Source of the DNA: CAZISM01 sp964541895
GTDB lineage: Bacteria; Zhuqueibacterota; Zhuqueibacteria; Residuimicrobiales; Residuimicrobiaceae
Length of the DNA stretch: 6,320 nt
Reading direction: 5' to 3'
Assembly (NCBI GenBank): GCA_964541895.1
Contig: CAZISM010000220.1
Location: 1-6,320, forward strand
The notes beneath the pieces are model-generated. The model was given only the letters and a program-made list of their open reading frames with translations, did no database searches and was not told the origin of the DNA. Shown here in pieces: positions 1-6,320 of the stretch. Both the position numbers and the translations under genes were made by a program. Every line of letters starts with the position of its first letter. Within the stretch, counting starts at the first letter, position 1.

Positions 1-2220
1 TTTGATGACATCGCGCATGCGGTTGATCTGATACGCCACCAGCTCGACGTCCGTCATGCCGCGTTTCCGGCAACGGCTGTCGCTGTTGATGACGCCGATT
101 TCGTCATGATTGACATGAATTTTGCGCGGATGAAAAAGCGCAACGACCTGCGCCACGTCCCTGCTGAATTTCTCATATACTTTATCTTCGGACGGGCAGG
201 CTTTGGCAAAACGGTGCGTACGCAGGTCCACCAGATCTGCATTCATATACACCGGTTCGGCCTCGGGGATGCGGCCGCCGGACCGGCGCACCAGCACCGG
301 CGGCTGCCGGCTGATGATGCTGTAATCCTGCCCTTCTGCAAAAGTGGTTCCACCGCCCGGATGCGAATGCAGCCACGGCCGCGACGACTCGCGGTCGACC
401 AGATGTTGGAAATCAAACCGGCAGGTGTCCCGGACAAACCGAACCGGCTCATCCATCAGGGCGATGCCTTCCAGTTCGGACGTTTCCGGAGAGAGCCATA
501 CCGTGGGAATGGGCTCTACACAAAAGCCGGTCAGAAATCGATAATACTCCTCCAGGCCTTTGCGCACGGCAGGATCATCCAGCTTGAAATAGCCGGAGGT
601 ATAGACCACGATTTCGTTATACTTCAAATCGATATATTCCAGCAACCGCTGTTTGTCCTCGGCTGTCATGGGCACGGACCAGTGTTGAAAGGCGCAGCGG
701 TGGGCCTGGCTGGGATAATCGAGAATATCCGCGGCCGGCAGCACCGAGTTCGCCATCAGCAGATGCCGCAACGTGATCAGGGCGTTGTGCAATCCGGCTG
801 CTTTTGCAGCGGTAACAGTTATCCTGTTTTCACGAACGCGGAGAACATAGGCTTCTTCGGCCAGTTCCAGCTGTTTGTTCAAACACATAACGATGTTGGA
901 TTCCGGCAAAGCTGAACCGGGAACCAGCCTGGTTTTCGCGGCCAGATCGGCGCAGAGACGATCTGCATCAGCCTGGCAGGCGCCGGAACTGGAATCGATG
1001 AGCCCGATGCGGGCGGCCATGCTGAAGGGATTGCCATGGACAAGCCGGATATCCTTGGGCAATGGCATAATCTTTTGGTAGGGAGAGGGCGCATTCGCCA
1101 GTCCGGTACGCCAGCGGGCATATTTTTGACAAAGATCCATCTGGTTCCAGCTGTCCATAGCTCGTTCATTGCCTCCGTTCAAGCCAAGTTCCAGCTGAAA
1201 ATCGAGACAGCGATCGATATGAGTGATCTGCTGACGGAGAAAACCGCTGTCGGCCGGCGCGGGAACGTTTTTAAAAATGGCGTTGGCCTGCTTTAATGTC
1301 GGCGGTTTGCCGACATACAGGTCGGCTGCCAGGGTTTGTGTATAACCATGGCTGTCCTGCATGCGGCAGATGACCTGGTACAGTCCCGGTGTAAGCGGCA
1401 ACGACTCTTTTTTAATGGACAAGGTTCTACCAATCGTCGCGGCGTATGACGCTGCCACATGTTTTTGATCTGGCGAGACGATCTGTACGGTAACGGGTAT
1501 GGCGCGGGTGAGGAGGCCTGTCTTGTACCGGTCGCCGATAAAAATTTCCCAGCTCGTTTCGGTTTCAGTTATTTCCGGTCTGATAAAGAGAGAGATACGC
1601 GATTCGATCTGTTTGGCGGTTTGCACCAGATCCAGCAGCCGGAATTGAAAACTCCACTTGCCGCCGCCCTGGGCGATTTTCACCAAAAAGCTGTTCTCGC
1701 CTTTCACCAGCACCACCGGGACCAGGTCACGGTCCGGCTCTTCGGTGCCGCCGCAGTTGTGATCCAGTATCAACTGGCCGTTTTGCCAAACCCGAACGCC
1801 ATCGTTGGAGGTCAGGCTGAGAACCATCGGCCGCGATTGGCTGGAGATGACGCTGCACGCTGCATAGGCAATAACTTGCTCGGCGGGAGTGAACAACTCG
1901 TCGAGAGGGATGAGCGGAAAAAAACCGTGGAACGAGCGCCAGCGAAGGCGCCGGCCGTCCGGATGTTTTGTCATCATGCCGTCGACCGGTTTGATGCGGC
2001 TTTCGCCGCCCTGCTCTTTCAGGTAATCCCGATAAAAACCCAGTGAGGTGGAGTCGAAACGGTGCAGAGTAATTCCCGGCGGCAGAGGATTGGGAAAAGG
2101 ACCGCACAACAACCAATCCTTGAAATAGACATCAACCGGTGGATCAATGTAGGTGGGAATGTTGTCAGCCGCCATCAGCGAGACGACGCCGCACAGGAGG
2201 ATGAGTCCAAGTCGTTTCAT
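1..2220 (-). CDS. Secreted GH20-like (beta-N-acetylhexosaminidase-type) multidomain glycosidase, 3' end outside window
   Basis: An unbroken minus-strand frame of 740 codons starts at the ATG at 2220-2218 and leaves the window without a stop. Residues 1-17 form a signal peptide (MKRLGLILLCGVVSLMA). Residues about 34-195 form a PA14-like beta-sandwich: the opening LLCGPFPNP, then GGESRIKP, SNDGVRVWQNG and a closing GGGKWSFQFRL are typical of this N-terminal carbohydrate-binding-type domain. Residues about 215-304 look Ig-like. Residues about 386-490 match the GH20b domain (PLPKDIRL; EEAYVLRVRENRITVTAAKA; TLRHLL). A TIM barrel begins near 500 (DYPSQAHR) and reaches HVNHDEIG at 702-709. Asp706-Glu707 (bases 100-105) fit the GH20 Asp-Glu pair, in which Glu is the acid/base and Asp orients the substrate acetamido group. 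Oddities: the usual HxGGDE is HVNHDE, and the Asp/Arg that follow the YPxxxxR segment in classical members are absent. The activity may therefore differ from plain hexosaminidase. It is probably exported and cotranscribed with the upstream beta-helix gene. The family is well supported; the substrate is not. Confidence 0.78.
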   Translation of the reverse strand, partial: MKRLGLILLCGVVSLMAADNIPTYIDPPVDVYFKDWLLCGPFPNPLPPGITLHRFDSTSLGFYRDYLKEQGGESRIKPVDGMMTKHPDGRRLRWRSFHGFFPLIPLDELFTPAEQVIAYAACSVISSQSRPMVLSLTSNDGVRVWQNGQLILDHNCGGTEEPDRDLVPVVLVKGENSFLVKIAQGGGKWSFQFRLLDLVQTAKQIESRISLFIRPEITETETSWEIFIGDRYKTGLLTRAIPVTVQIVSPDQKHVAASYAATIGRTLSIKKESLPLTPGLYQVICRMQDSHGYTQTLAADLYVGKPPTLKQANAIFKNVPAPADSGFLRQQITHIDRCLDFQLELGLNGGNERAMDSWNQMDLCQKYARWRTGLANAPSPYQKIMPLPKDIRLVHGNPFSMAARIGLIDSSSGACQADADRLCADLAAKTRLVPGSALPESNIVMCLNKQLELAEEAYVLRVRENRITVTAAKAAGLHNALITLRHLLMANSVLPAADILDYPSQAHRCAFQHWSVPMTAEDKQRLLEYIDLKYNEIVVYTSGYFKLDDPAVRKGLEEYYRFLTGFCVEPIPTVWLSPETSELEGIALMDEPVRFVRDTCRFDFQHLVDRESSRPWLHSHPGGGTTFAEGQDYSIISRQPPVLVRRSGGRIPEAEPVYMNADLVDLRTHRFAKACPSEDKVYEKFSRDVAQVVALFHPRKIHVNHDEIGVINSDSRCRKRGMTDVELVAYQINRMRDVIK

Positions 2221-2223
2221 GAT

Positions 2224-2228
2224 TCCTC
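2224..2228 (-). promoter_or_regulatory. Ribosome binding site of the GH20-like gene
   Basis: The minus strand reads TTGAGGAATC directly before the ATG at 2220. GAGGA is a Shine-Dalgarno core with a short gap of 3 bases. It lies in the 31-base gap after the TAG stop of the upstream beta-helix gene. The tight spacing and own ribosome site suggest one transcript. I see no terminator hairpin in the gap. Confidence 0.6.
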
Positions 2229-2251
2229 AAAGGTTTTTGGGTGAAAGGTCT

Positions 2252-4048
2252 CTAGTTGGCCTGCCGCTCAGCGAGGGGGAGGATGTCCCTGTACTCTGCT
2301 TCGATTCCCGCGCGCTCCGCCGCCTGGCGCGGAAATCCGGGATCGGCGGGTTTGATGCCGAAGGCATTGTCCTTCCAGGTATGCCACTCTTTAATATTTT
2401 CATTGAATCGGATCGCCTCTTCGGCCGTATGGTAGATGATGTTGCGTTCGATCGTATAGCCTTTGCTGCCCTGGTCGAAAAAAATGCCGTTGTTGGGTGC
2501 GCCGCCGTGGGTATAGGGTGAGCGGTGCACGTCGTGAATCAGGTTGGCGGCCAGGACCGTGCCGGGTTGAAATCCCAGCGTATAGATCCCGCCGCCGTCT
2601 GCTAAAAGTTTCATGACATCATGGATGTGGTTGCTTTCCACCCGACATCCATGCATGCTGGTAGCGGTGGTGTCCCAGCGAAAGCCGATGGAGATGCCGG
2701 TGTAGGGCAGATCGTGCACCAGGTTATGGTCAATCACCGTTTGCTGTGAAAACGCGGCAAATATTCCGACCGCGCCAAAAAGGTGCGCACCGCAGCGATG
2801 TACATGACAGTTGCCGATGTGGTTATGGACCGGCGCATCAACGGGATCCGGCCAATCGTTTTCAAACCATTTGCGAGGCGAACGTTGTTCGCTGCCTCGC
2901 CAACCCACCATAACGCCGTTGCCGCCGATATCAAAGAACTCACAGCCAATGATGGAAACCTTGCGGCACCCGGCTGCCAGACCGAGGCCGCTGGCACCCG
3001 TATGCTGCAGTTTGCAGCGCACAAAACTGCAATTCTCAGCGTGCTCCAGCTGGATCGCCAGGGGCAGTCCATAGGTCGGTTCCTGTTCATACCTGGGTCC
3101 GAAAAAGCAGGCCTGGATTCCGGCATAGCCGACCTGCGGCAACGCCCAGTTGGCGTACTCGAACTGCAGCCCTTTAAAATGAAGATTGGCTATCGGCGTT
3201 TTGCGGGTTCCTGCGAGCACCAGCAACTGATCGATAACCGGTGCGATAAAAGAGTGTTCATTGGGATTTTCCTGATCGGCCGCCTGATAATACAAAATGC
3301 CGGTATGGCGCTCCAGGTACCATTCACCCGGTTGGTCGACAAAAGTGAGGTCGTGTTCGAGAAAGGCGCGTTTGCCCGGTTGTGCCGTGGTCCATTCGTG
3401 GCCGACCCATCCGCTAGGGGTTGCGGTGCTGAGCGAGTGCCGGTCTGCGGCCGCGATGAGGGCGCGGGATATGGACCAGTTCTGCAGCACGATCAGTTCG
3501 GCCGTTGTTGCGCTGATGGCCGGCAGCGTTTCTGTAAAGCCGATGAGTATCGCCTCGGGGTCGGCCGAACGGATGGTCAGCATGGAGTCGTTGGGAAAGC
3601 GGCTGCGCGGGAGTCGTTCGCCATCGCGATACAAATCACGAAACCACCACTGCCCGGACTGGACATCGGCCAGTTTGGCGGTCCAGATATTATTTTTTTC
3701 TTTTTGCCAGCCGCTGATCGGCCGACCACCGCAGAGTTGTACGACCTCTTTACCAAAAGAGCTGTAGGTGATGCGGCCGCCGGCGGGCGCGGAATCCTCG
3801 GGGCCGAACCGGAGCGGCTCTGTTAAACGATAGACCCCTTGCCGGATAAAGACGTTGATGTGGCGCTCTCTGGACTCCATACGCCGTATGGCATCCCGGG
3901 CTTTGGCCAGGGAGGCGAACGGCTTGGTCAGGGTGCCGGGATTCGAATCCTGACCGTCGGTGGCGACGTAAAAATTGGCAGCCCTGTCGTTCGCGCAGGC
4001 CAATCCCAGCAGAAAAGAAAGCGAAAGTATTCGAAGGATAGGATGCAC
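2252..4048 (-). CDS. Secreted right-handed parallel beta-helix protein, GH141-like glycosidase
   Basis: This is a complete gene of 598 codons from a GTG start to TAG. The start is chosen because GTG is preceded by AGAGGAGG and begins a clean signal peptide (HPILRILSLSFLLGLACA, A-C-A cleavage near residue 19). The longer frame from a TTG at 4123 overlaps the promoter. In GTG numbering, the mature protein opens with NFYVATDGQDSNPGT (25-39) and ARDAIRR, then VFIRQGVYRL, the RSRFPN segment near 148-153 and DQPGEWYLERHTGILYY (238-254). The beta-helix follows from about 289 to 541, with repeated N-x-I/V turn-like coils such as NCHVHRCG, DHNLVHDLPYTGISIG and ESNHIHDV. Two acidic residues in conserved-looking settings, Asp484 (DGGGIYTLG) and Asp525 (GIFFDQGS), lie 41 apart. 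From memory, the two Asp residues reported as catalytic in the GH141 fucosidase BT1002 have the same spacing; this is unverified. The C-terminus (KPADPGFP, EAEYRDIL) looks intact. GH141 includes alpha-L-fucosidase and xylanase, so the substrate is open. It leads a two-gene unit with the GH20-like gene. Confidence 0.8.
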   Translation of the reverse strand: MHPILRILSLSFLLGLACANDRAANFYVATDGQDSNPGTLTKPFASLAKARDAIRRMESRERHINVFIRQGVYRLTEPLRFGPEDSAPAGGRITYSSFGKEVVQLCGGRPISGWQKEKNNIWTAKLADVQSGQWWFRDLYRDGERLPRSRFPNDSMLTIRSADPEAILIGFTETLPAISATTAELIVLQNWSISRALIAAADRHSLSTATPSGWVGHEWTTAQPGKRAFLEHDLTFVDQPGEWYLERHTGILYYQAADQENPNEHSFIAPVIDQLLVLAGTRKTPIANLHFKGLQFEYANWALPQVGYAGIQACFFGPRYEQEPTYGLPLAIQLEHAENCSFVRCKLQHTGASGLGLAAGCRKVSIIGCEFFDIGGNGVMVGWRGSEQRSPRKWFENDWPDPVDAPVHNHIGNCHVHRCGAHLFGAVGIFAAFSQQTVIDHNLVHDLPYTGISIGFRWDTTATSMHGCRVESNHIHDVMKLLADGGGIYTLGFQPGTVLAANLIHDVHRSPYTHGGAPNNGIFFDQGSKGYTIERNIIYHTAEEAIRFNENIKEWHTWKDNAFGIKPADPGFPRQAAERAGIEAEYRDILPLAERQAN

Positions 4049-4052
4049 AGCG

Positions 4053-4060
4053 CCTCCTCT
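4053..4060 (-). promoter_or_regulatory. Strong ribosome binding site that fixes the GTG start of the GH141-like gene
   Basis: The minus strand reads AGAGGAGG, then four bases (CGCT), then GTG at 4048-4046. It is the only strong Shine-Dalgarno sequence near the 5' end of the gene, and it directly precedes a frame that begins with a standard signal peptide. With AGAGG as the core, the spacing is 7 bases. Confidence 0.75.
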
Positions 4061-4094
4061 GAATTGCTGATCGGGAAATGGATCGGACTGGCCT

Positions 4095-4123
4095 ATAATA
4101 GTGAATTGCCCGATAAATTTCAA
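4095..4123 (-). promoter_or_regulatory. Sigma-70-like promoter for the minus-strand pair
   Basis: On the minus strand, the -35 box TTGAAA (4118-4123) matches the consensus at 5 of 6 positions. A spacer of exactly 17 bases (4101-4117) is followed by the -10 box TATTAT (4095-4100), also 5 of 6. Transcription would start near 4089-4087, giving a leader of about 40 bases before the GTG. Any translation start at the TTG of the -35 box would lie upstream of this transcript. Confidence 0.65.
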
Positions 4124-4146
4124 GAAGGAATATGCTCATTTTTAAA

Positions 4147-4175
4147 TTGATTTTCTGTCATGGACTGGGTATTAT
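4147..4175 (+). promoter_or_regulatory. Sigma-70-like promoter for the plus-strand beta-helix gene
   Basis: The -35 box TTGATT (4147-4152, 4 of 6 consensus) is followed by a 17-base spacer (4153-4169) and the -10 box TATTAT (4170-4175, 5 of 6). The predicted start is near 4182-4184, leaving a leader of about 170 bases. The 9-mer TATTATAGG (4170-4178) is identical to the -10 region of the opposing promoter. On the other strand the same -10 reads a perfect TATAAT (4171-4176), so some bidirectional initiation is possible. Confidence 0.55.
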
Positions 4176-4284
4176 AGGGTGTGACGATTTTTATTTTGCC
4201 CAAAGCGAGTAAACGGATCAGGCCGCATTGCAGACGTTGGGCCGGCTAATCCATTTATGATTTCTGAGCCAAACAGCATAGAGA

Positions 4285-4296
4285 GCAATCGTTTGC
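4285..4296 (+). promoter_or_regulatory. Possible LacI-family operator-like palindrome
   Basis: GCAATCGTTTGC has five of its six base pairs symmetric around a central CG. It fits the AAnCGnTT core common to LacI/CcpA-type operators. It lies in the leader, about 100 bases downstream of the predicted transcription start and 58 bases before the ATG, where a bound repressor could act as a roadblock. Symmetry stops at the 12-base core, there is one copy, and no regulator gene is visible, so this is weak. Confidence 0.22.
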
Positions 4297-4343
4297 CTCC
4301 TGCGTACAAGCCGAACCGTATCAGTACTCCACCATAGCCCGAT

Positions 4344-4348
4344 GAGGT
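4344..4348 (+). promoter_or_regulatory. Ribosome binding site of the plus-strand beta-helix gene
   Basis: GAGGT lies six bases before the ATG at 4355. An in-frame TGA at 4343-4345 overlaps it, so no upstream extension of the coding region is possible, and the ATG is the credible start. Confidence 0.7.
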
Positions 4349-4354
4349 AAAAAG

Positions 4355-6320
4355 ATGATCACATGTGTGCAACGGATTTTTTTAATCGGTACTGTGCTGC
4401 TGTCATTCAATCTCGGCGCCGTCGATGTGTACGTGTCTCCGTATGGCGATGATTCTGCCTCCGGGGCAAAAGCGCATCCATTCGCAACTCTGGCCAGGGC
4501 CCGCGATGCCGTCAGAGCGATCAAGCAGAATAAAGCGGTAACCGTTCACATCCGCGGAGGGATGTATCAACTGGAAGAGCCGATTCTTTTCGGCAAAGAG
4601 GATTCAGGAAACAAAACGGCGCCTGTGATCTATCAGGCGGAAAAAGGAGCAGAACCGATTTTTTCCGGCGCTCGCAGGATCACGCAGTGGCACGCCGTAG
4701 AACGTCCGGAAAAGCTGGCGCTGTTGGCCCCGGAGGTCAGAGGGCTGATCTATATGGCCGATCTCTATGCCGGCGGCATCGCTGATCTGGGCGATCCAAC
4801 CGATAAGGGGAAACGGCCGGAGCTCTTTTGCAACGGCCAAGTCCAGACGCTGGCGCGCTGGCCCAACAGCGACTTTGCCAAAGCCGGTCTGGCCAAGGGC
4901 CCTACGCAGCTGGCCGAGACCTATCTCAAAAGGCACGGCACCGTCGAAGGTATCTTTGAATACACAGACCGCCGGCAGAATCGCTGGGCAAACGAATCGG
5001 ATATCAGGCTCTCCGGTTACTGGTATTGGGACTGGCTCGATGCCCCGCTCAGGGTTGAAAAGATAGACACGGTCGCGCATATCATTGCCACAAAGCCGCC
5101 CTACCACCATTATGGTTATAAAGACAGCTTGCGTTATTTCGGCCTCAACCTGTTTTGTGAACTCGATCAGCCGGGAGAGTGGTATCTGGACAGAGCCGAC
5201 GGCAAGTTGTACTGGTATCCGCCGGCCGGCATTCAGCCAAACCAGGCGCAGGTAACACTGTCTGTTTTCAACGCTCCTTTTATGATTGAAATGCGCGACT
5301 GCGCCTATATAACCATCAGAGGGGTGACCTTCCGGCAGGGCCGGGGCAGCGCCCTGTTGATTCGTGATGGCGCACATTGTCAGATTACCGATTGCCGGAT
5401 CGAATGCTTTGGCCAGGATGGCATTCATGTCCAGAACGGCGTCGGACACGGTATTACGGGTTGCCTGTTGCGCACGTTTGGACATGGCGGCATCAAGATT
5501 AAAGGCGGCGATCGCAAGCAGCTTATCCCGGCCAACCATTTTATCGAGCACTCTGTTGTAGAATATTTTTCGTTGTTTCAGCGCACCTATGAGCCGGCGG
5601 TGCTGGTGGAAGGCTGCGGTCTGCGCCTCAACAATAACCGATTCCGCTATTCTTCCTCCTCCGCCATTCGGCTGGAAGGAAATGATTGTGTTATCGAATA
5701 CAACCAGATCAGCCATGTGGTCAATGAATCCGACGATCAGGGTGGACTGGATATCTGGTACAATCCGTCGTATCGCGGCAATGTGATTCGCTACAATCAC
5801 TGGTCTGATATTTCCGGCGGAACCCGCCACGGTGCGGCCGGCGTTCGGCTCGACGATATGATTTCCGGTTTCATCATCTATGGCAACGTCTTTTCACGTT
5901 GCGGTAAAAATGACTTTGGCGGCGTGCAGATTCACGGCGGCAAGGACAACCTGGTGGAAAACAACCTGTTTTATCAATGCAGAGCAGCGGTCAGTTTTTC
6001 AAGTTGGGGGGACCAGCGCTGGCTGGAACAACTGGATACGCCTGTCATTCAAAAAAAGATCCATGAAGAAGTGGACATCCGCTCCGACCTCTACCAGTCC
6101 AGATATCCGGCTCTGAAAACGATCCGCCTCCATGCCGATCAAAACAGGGCAAAAAACAATCTCATCGTCGATTGCGAACGGCCGTTTCTCCGTGATAATG
6201 AAAACCATATCAAGGAGAACAATACCGCCATTGCTTCCGGCGGCCGAACGCTGGCCGATTTGCTTTCGAAACGATTCCTGAAAAAATACGGCCTTGAACC
6301 CATTCCCTTTGCGCAGATGG
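4355..6320 (+). CDS. Secreted right-handed parallel beta-helix protein (GH141-related paralog), 3' end just outside window
   Basis: The frame opens at ATG 4355 and runs 655 codons to the window edge without a stop. Residues 1-22 are a signal peptide (hydrophobic IFLIGTVLLSF, probable cleavage after LGA). The N-terminal module parallels the divergent neighbour: DVYVSPYGDDS (24-34), HPFATLARARDAVR (41-54), VHIRGGMYQLEEP (64-76), ARWPN (167-171) and DQPGEWYLDRADGKLYW (271-287). The beta-helix occupies about 315-545, with coils such as YITIRGVTFRQG, CQITDCRIECFGQDGIHV, GNVIRYNHWSDI and DNLVENNLFYQC. Asp461 (DQGGLDIW) and Asp500 (GVRLDD) align with the two candidate catalytic Asp residues of the neighbour. 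A post-helix segment (RYPAL, AKNNLIVDC, GGRTLADLL, GLEPIPF) resembles the usual C-terminal end of this protein group, so only a few residues are probably missing. It is likely an exported glycosidase-type enzyme. Its sequence is diverged enough from the neighbour to suggest a different linkage or substrate, and a polysaccharide lyase cannot be excluded. Confidence 0.78.
   Translation, partial: MITCVQRIFLIGTVLLSFNLGAVDVYVSPYGDDSASGAKAHPFATLARARDAVRAIKQNKAVTVHIRGGMYQLEEPILFGKEDSGNKTAPVIYQAEKGAEPIFSGARRITQWHAVERPEKLALLAPEVRGLIYMADLYAGGIADLGDPTDKGKRPELFCNGQVQTLARWPNSDFAKAGLAKGPTQLAETYLKRHGTVEGIFEYTDRRQNRWANESDIRLSGYWYWDWLDAPLRVEKIDTVAHIIATKPPYHHYGYKDSLRYFGLNLFCELDQPGEWYLDRADGKLYWYPPAGIQPNQAQVTLSVFNAPFMIEMRDCAYITIRGVTFRQGRGSALLIRDGAHCQITDCRIECFGQDGIHVQNGVGHGITGCLLRTFGHGGIKIKGGDRKQLIPANHFIEHSVVEYFSLFQRTYEPAVLVEGCGLRLNNNRFRYSSSSAIRLEGNDCVIEYNQISHVVNESDDQGGLDIWYNPSYRGNVIRYNHWSDISGGTRHGAAGVRLDDMISGFIIYGNVFSRCGKNDFGGVQIHGGKDNLVENNLFYQCRAAVSFSSWGDQRWLEQLDTPVIQKKIHEEVDIRSDLYQSRYPALKTIRLHADQNRAKNNLIVDCERPFLRDNENHIKENNTAIASGGRTLADLLSKRFLKKYGLEPIPFAQM

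Larger units (their letters stand above)
4049..4354. other. Divergent intergenic regulatory region (306 bp)
   Basis: No gene is supported here. The region is more AT-rich in its middle (about 4090-4200) than the flanking genes. It holds two outward promoters whose -35 boxes are 23 bp apart (4124-4146). On the left it holds a short leader of about 40 bases for the minus-strand unit, and on the right a leader of about 170 bases for the plus-strand gene. Within the right leader, GCCCAA (4198-4203) and TTGGGC (4237-4242) could pair across a 33-base loop, but this is too weak to call a riboswitch. Short frames on both strands lack ribosome sites and recognisable products. Confidence 0.7.

Noticed and set aside
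106..915. Plus-strand open frame of 269 codons at the left of the window
   Set aside because: It is antisense to the GH20-like coding region, which carries recognisable domains in an uninterrupted frame; its own product resembles nothing.
1459..2046. Plus-strand open frame of 195 codons
   Set aside because: It is antisense to the PA14-like and Ig-like domains of the GH20-like protein, with no domain or ribosome site.
2221..2251. Terminator or promoter in the gap between the two minus-strand genes
   Set aside because: The 31 bases hold only a repeated ACCTTT and a ribosome site, with no hairpin or promoter hexamers.
2783..3826. Plus-strand open frame of 347 codons opposite the GH141-like gene
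   Set aside because: No recognisable family or ribosome site, and it lies wholly inside a well-supported minus-strand gene.
3989..4048. Lipoprotein signal in the GH141-like protein (GLAC)
   Set aside because: The -3 position is Gly rather than Leu/Val/Ile, while A-C-A just after it gives an ordinary signal peptidase I site.
4094..4099. Perfect TATAAT on the plus strand as a promoter for the plus-strand gene
   Set aside because: No acceptable -35 box lies 16-18 bases upstream. It is better read as the complement of the minus-strand TATTAT -10.
4198..4242. Possible riboswitch or terminator from the GCCCAA/TTGGGC inverted repeat
   Set aside because: It is only six base pairs with a 33-base loop, has no U-tract, and does not match a riboswitch core I recognise.
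4604..5830. Long minus-strand open frame (408 codons) opposite the plus-strand beta-helix gene
   Set aside because: The plus-strand product has a signal peptide, family motifs and a ribosome site. The antisense translation has no recognisable domain and looks like a compositional shadow.

Overview
The window holds three large genes for secreted, carbohydrate-active-type proteins. Two are on the minus strand and one on the plus strand, and they diverge from a 306-bp intergenic region. Nothing in it looks like a phage, transposon, CRISPR array or RNA gene. Reading minus-strand transcription right to left, the first gene (2252-4048) encodes a complete exported right-handed parallel beta-helix protein. 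It resembles glycoside hydrolase family 141, whose characterised members are an alpha-L-fucosidase and a xylanase. Thirty-one bases downstream, a second gene runs off the left edge (1-2220, 740 codons seen). It encodes a multidomain exported protein: a PA14-like beta-sandwich, an Ig-like domain, a GH20b-type domain and a GH20-like TIM barrel with an Asp-Glu pair at the expected place. On the plus strand, a gene running off the right edge (4355-6320, 655 codons seen) encodes a second, diverged beta-helix protein that shares landmark motifs with the first.

The intergenic region carries two well-formed sigma-70-like promoters pointing outward. Both have a TTGA-type -35 box, a 17-bp spacer and the same 9-base -10 region, TATTATAGG. 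The minus-strand promoter settles a start-codon question. A TTG that would give the longest reading frame for the beta-helix gene is itself the first triplet of the -35 box, so translation should start at the GTG at 4048 behind AGAGGAGG. The plus-strand gene has a leader of about 170 bases with one LacI-family-like half-palindrome.

Taken together this looks like part of a glycan-degradation locus: two beta-helix glycosidase-like proteins plus one hexosaminidase-like protein, all with signal peptides. Fucosylated or N-acetylhexosamine-containing glycans are a reasonable but unproven guess at the substrate. The host cannot be named. Strong purine-rich ribosome binding sites and TTGAAA/TATTAT promoters argue against a typical Bacteroidetes. 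The protein families and domain fusions (the GPFP/PA14-type N-terminus, expanded beta-helix families) are common in Planctomycetes, Verrucomicrobia, KSB1, Latescibacteria and similar glycan-degrading lineages.
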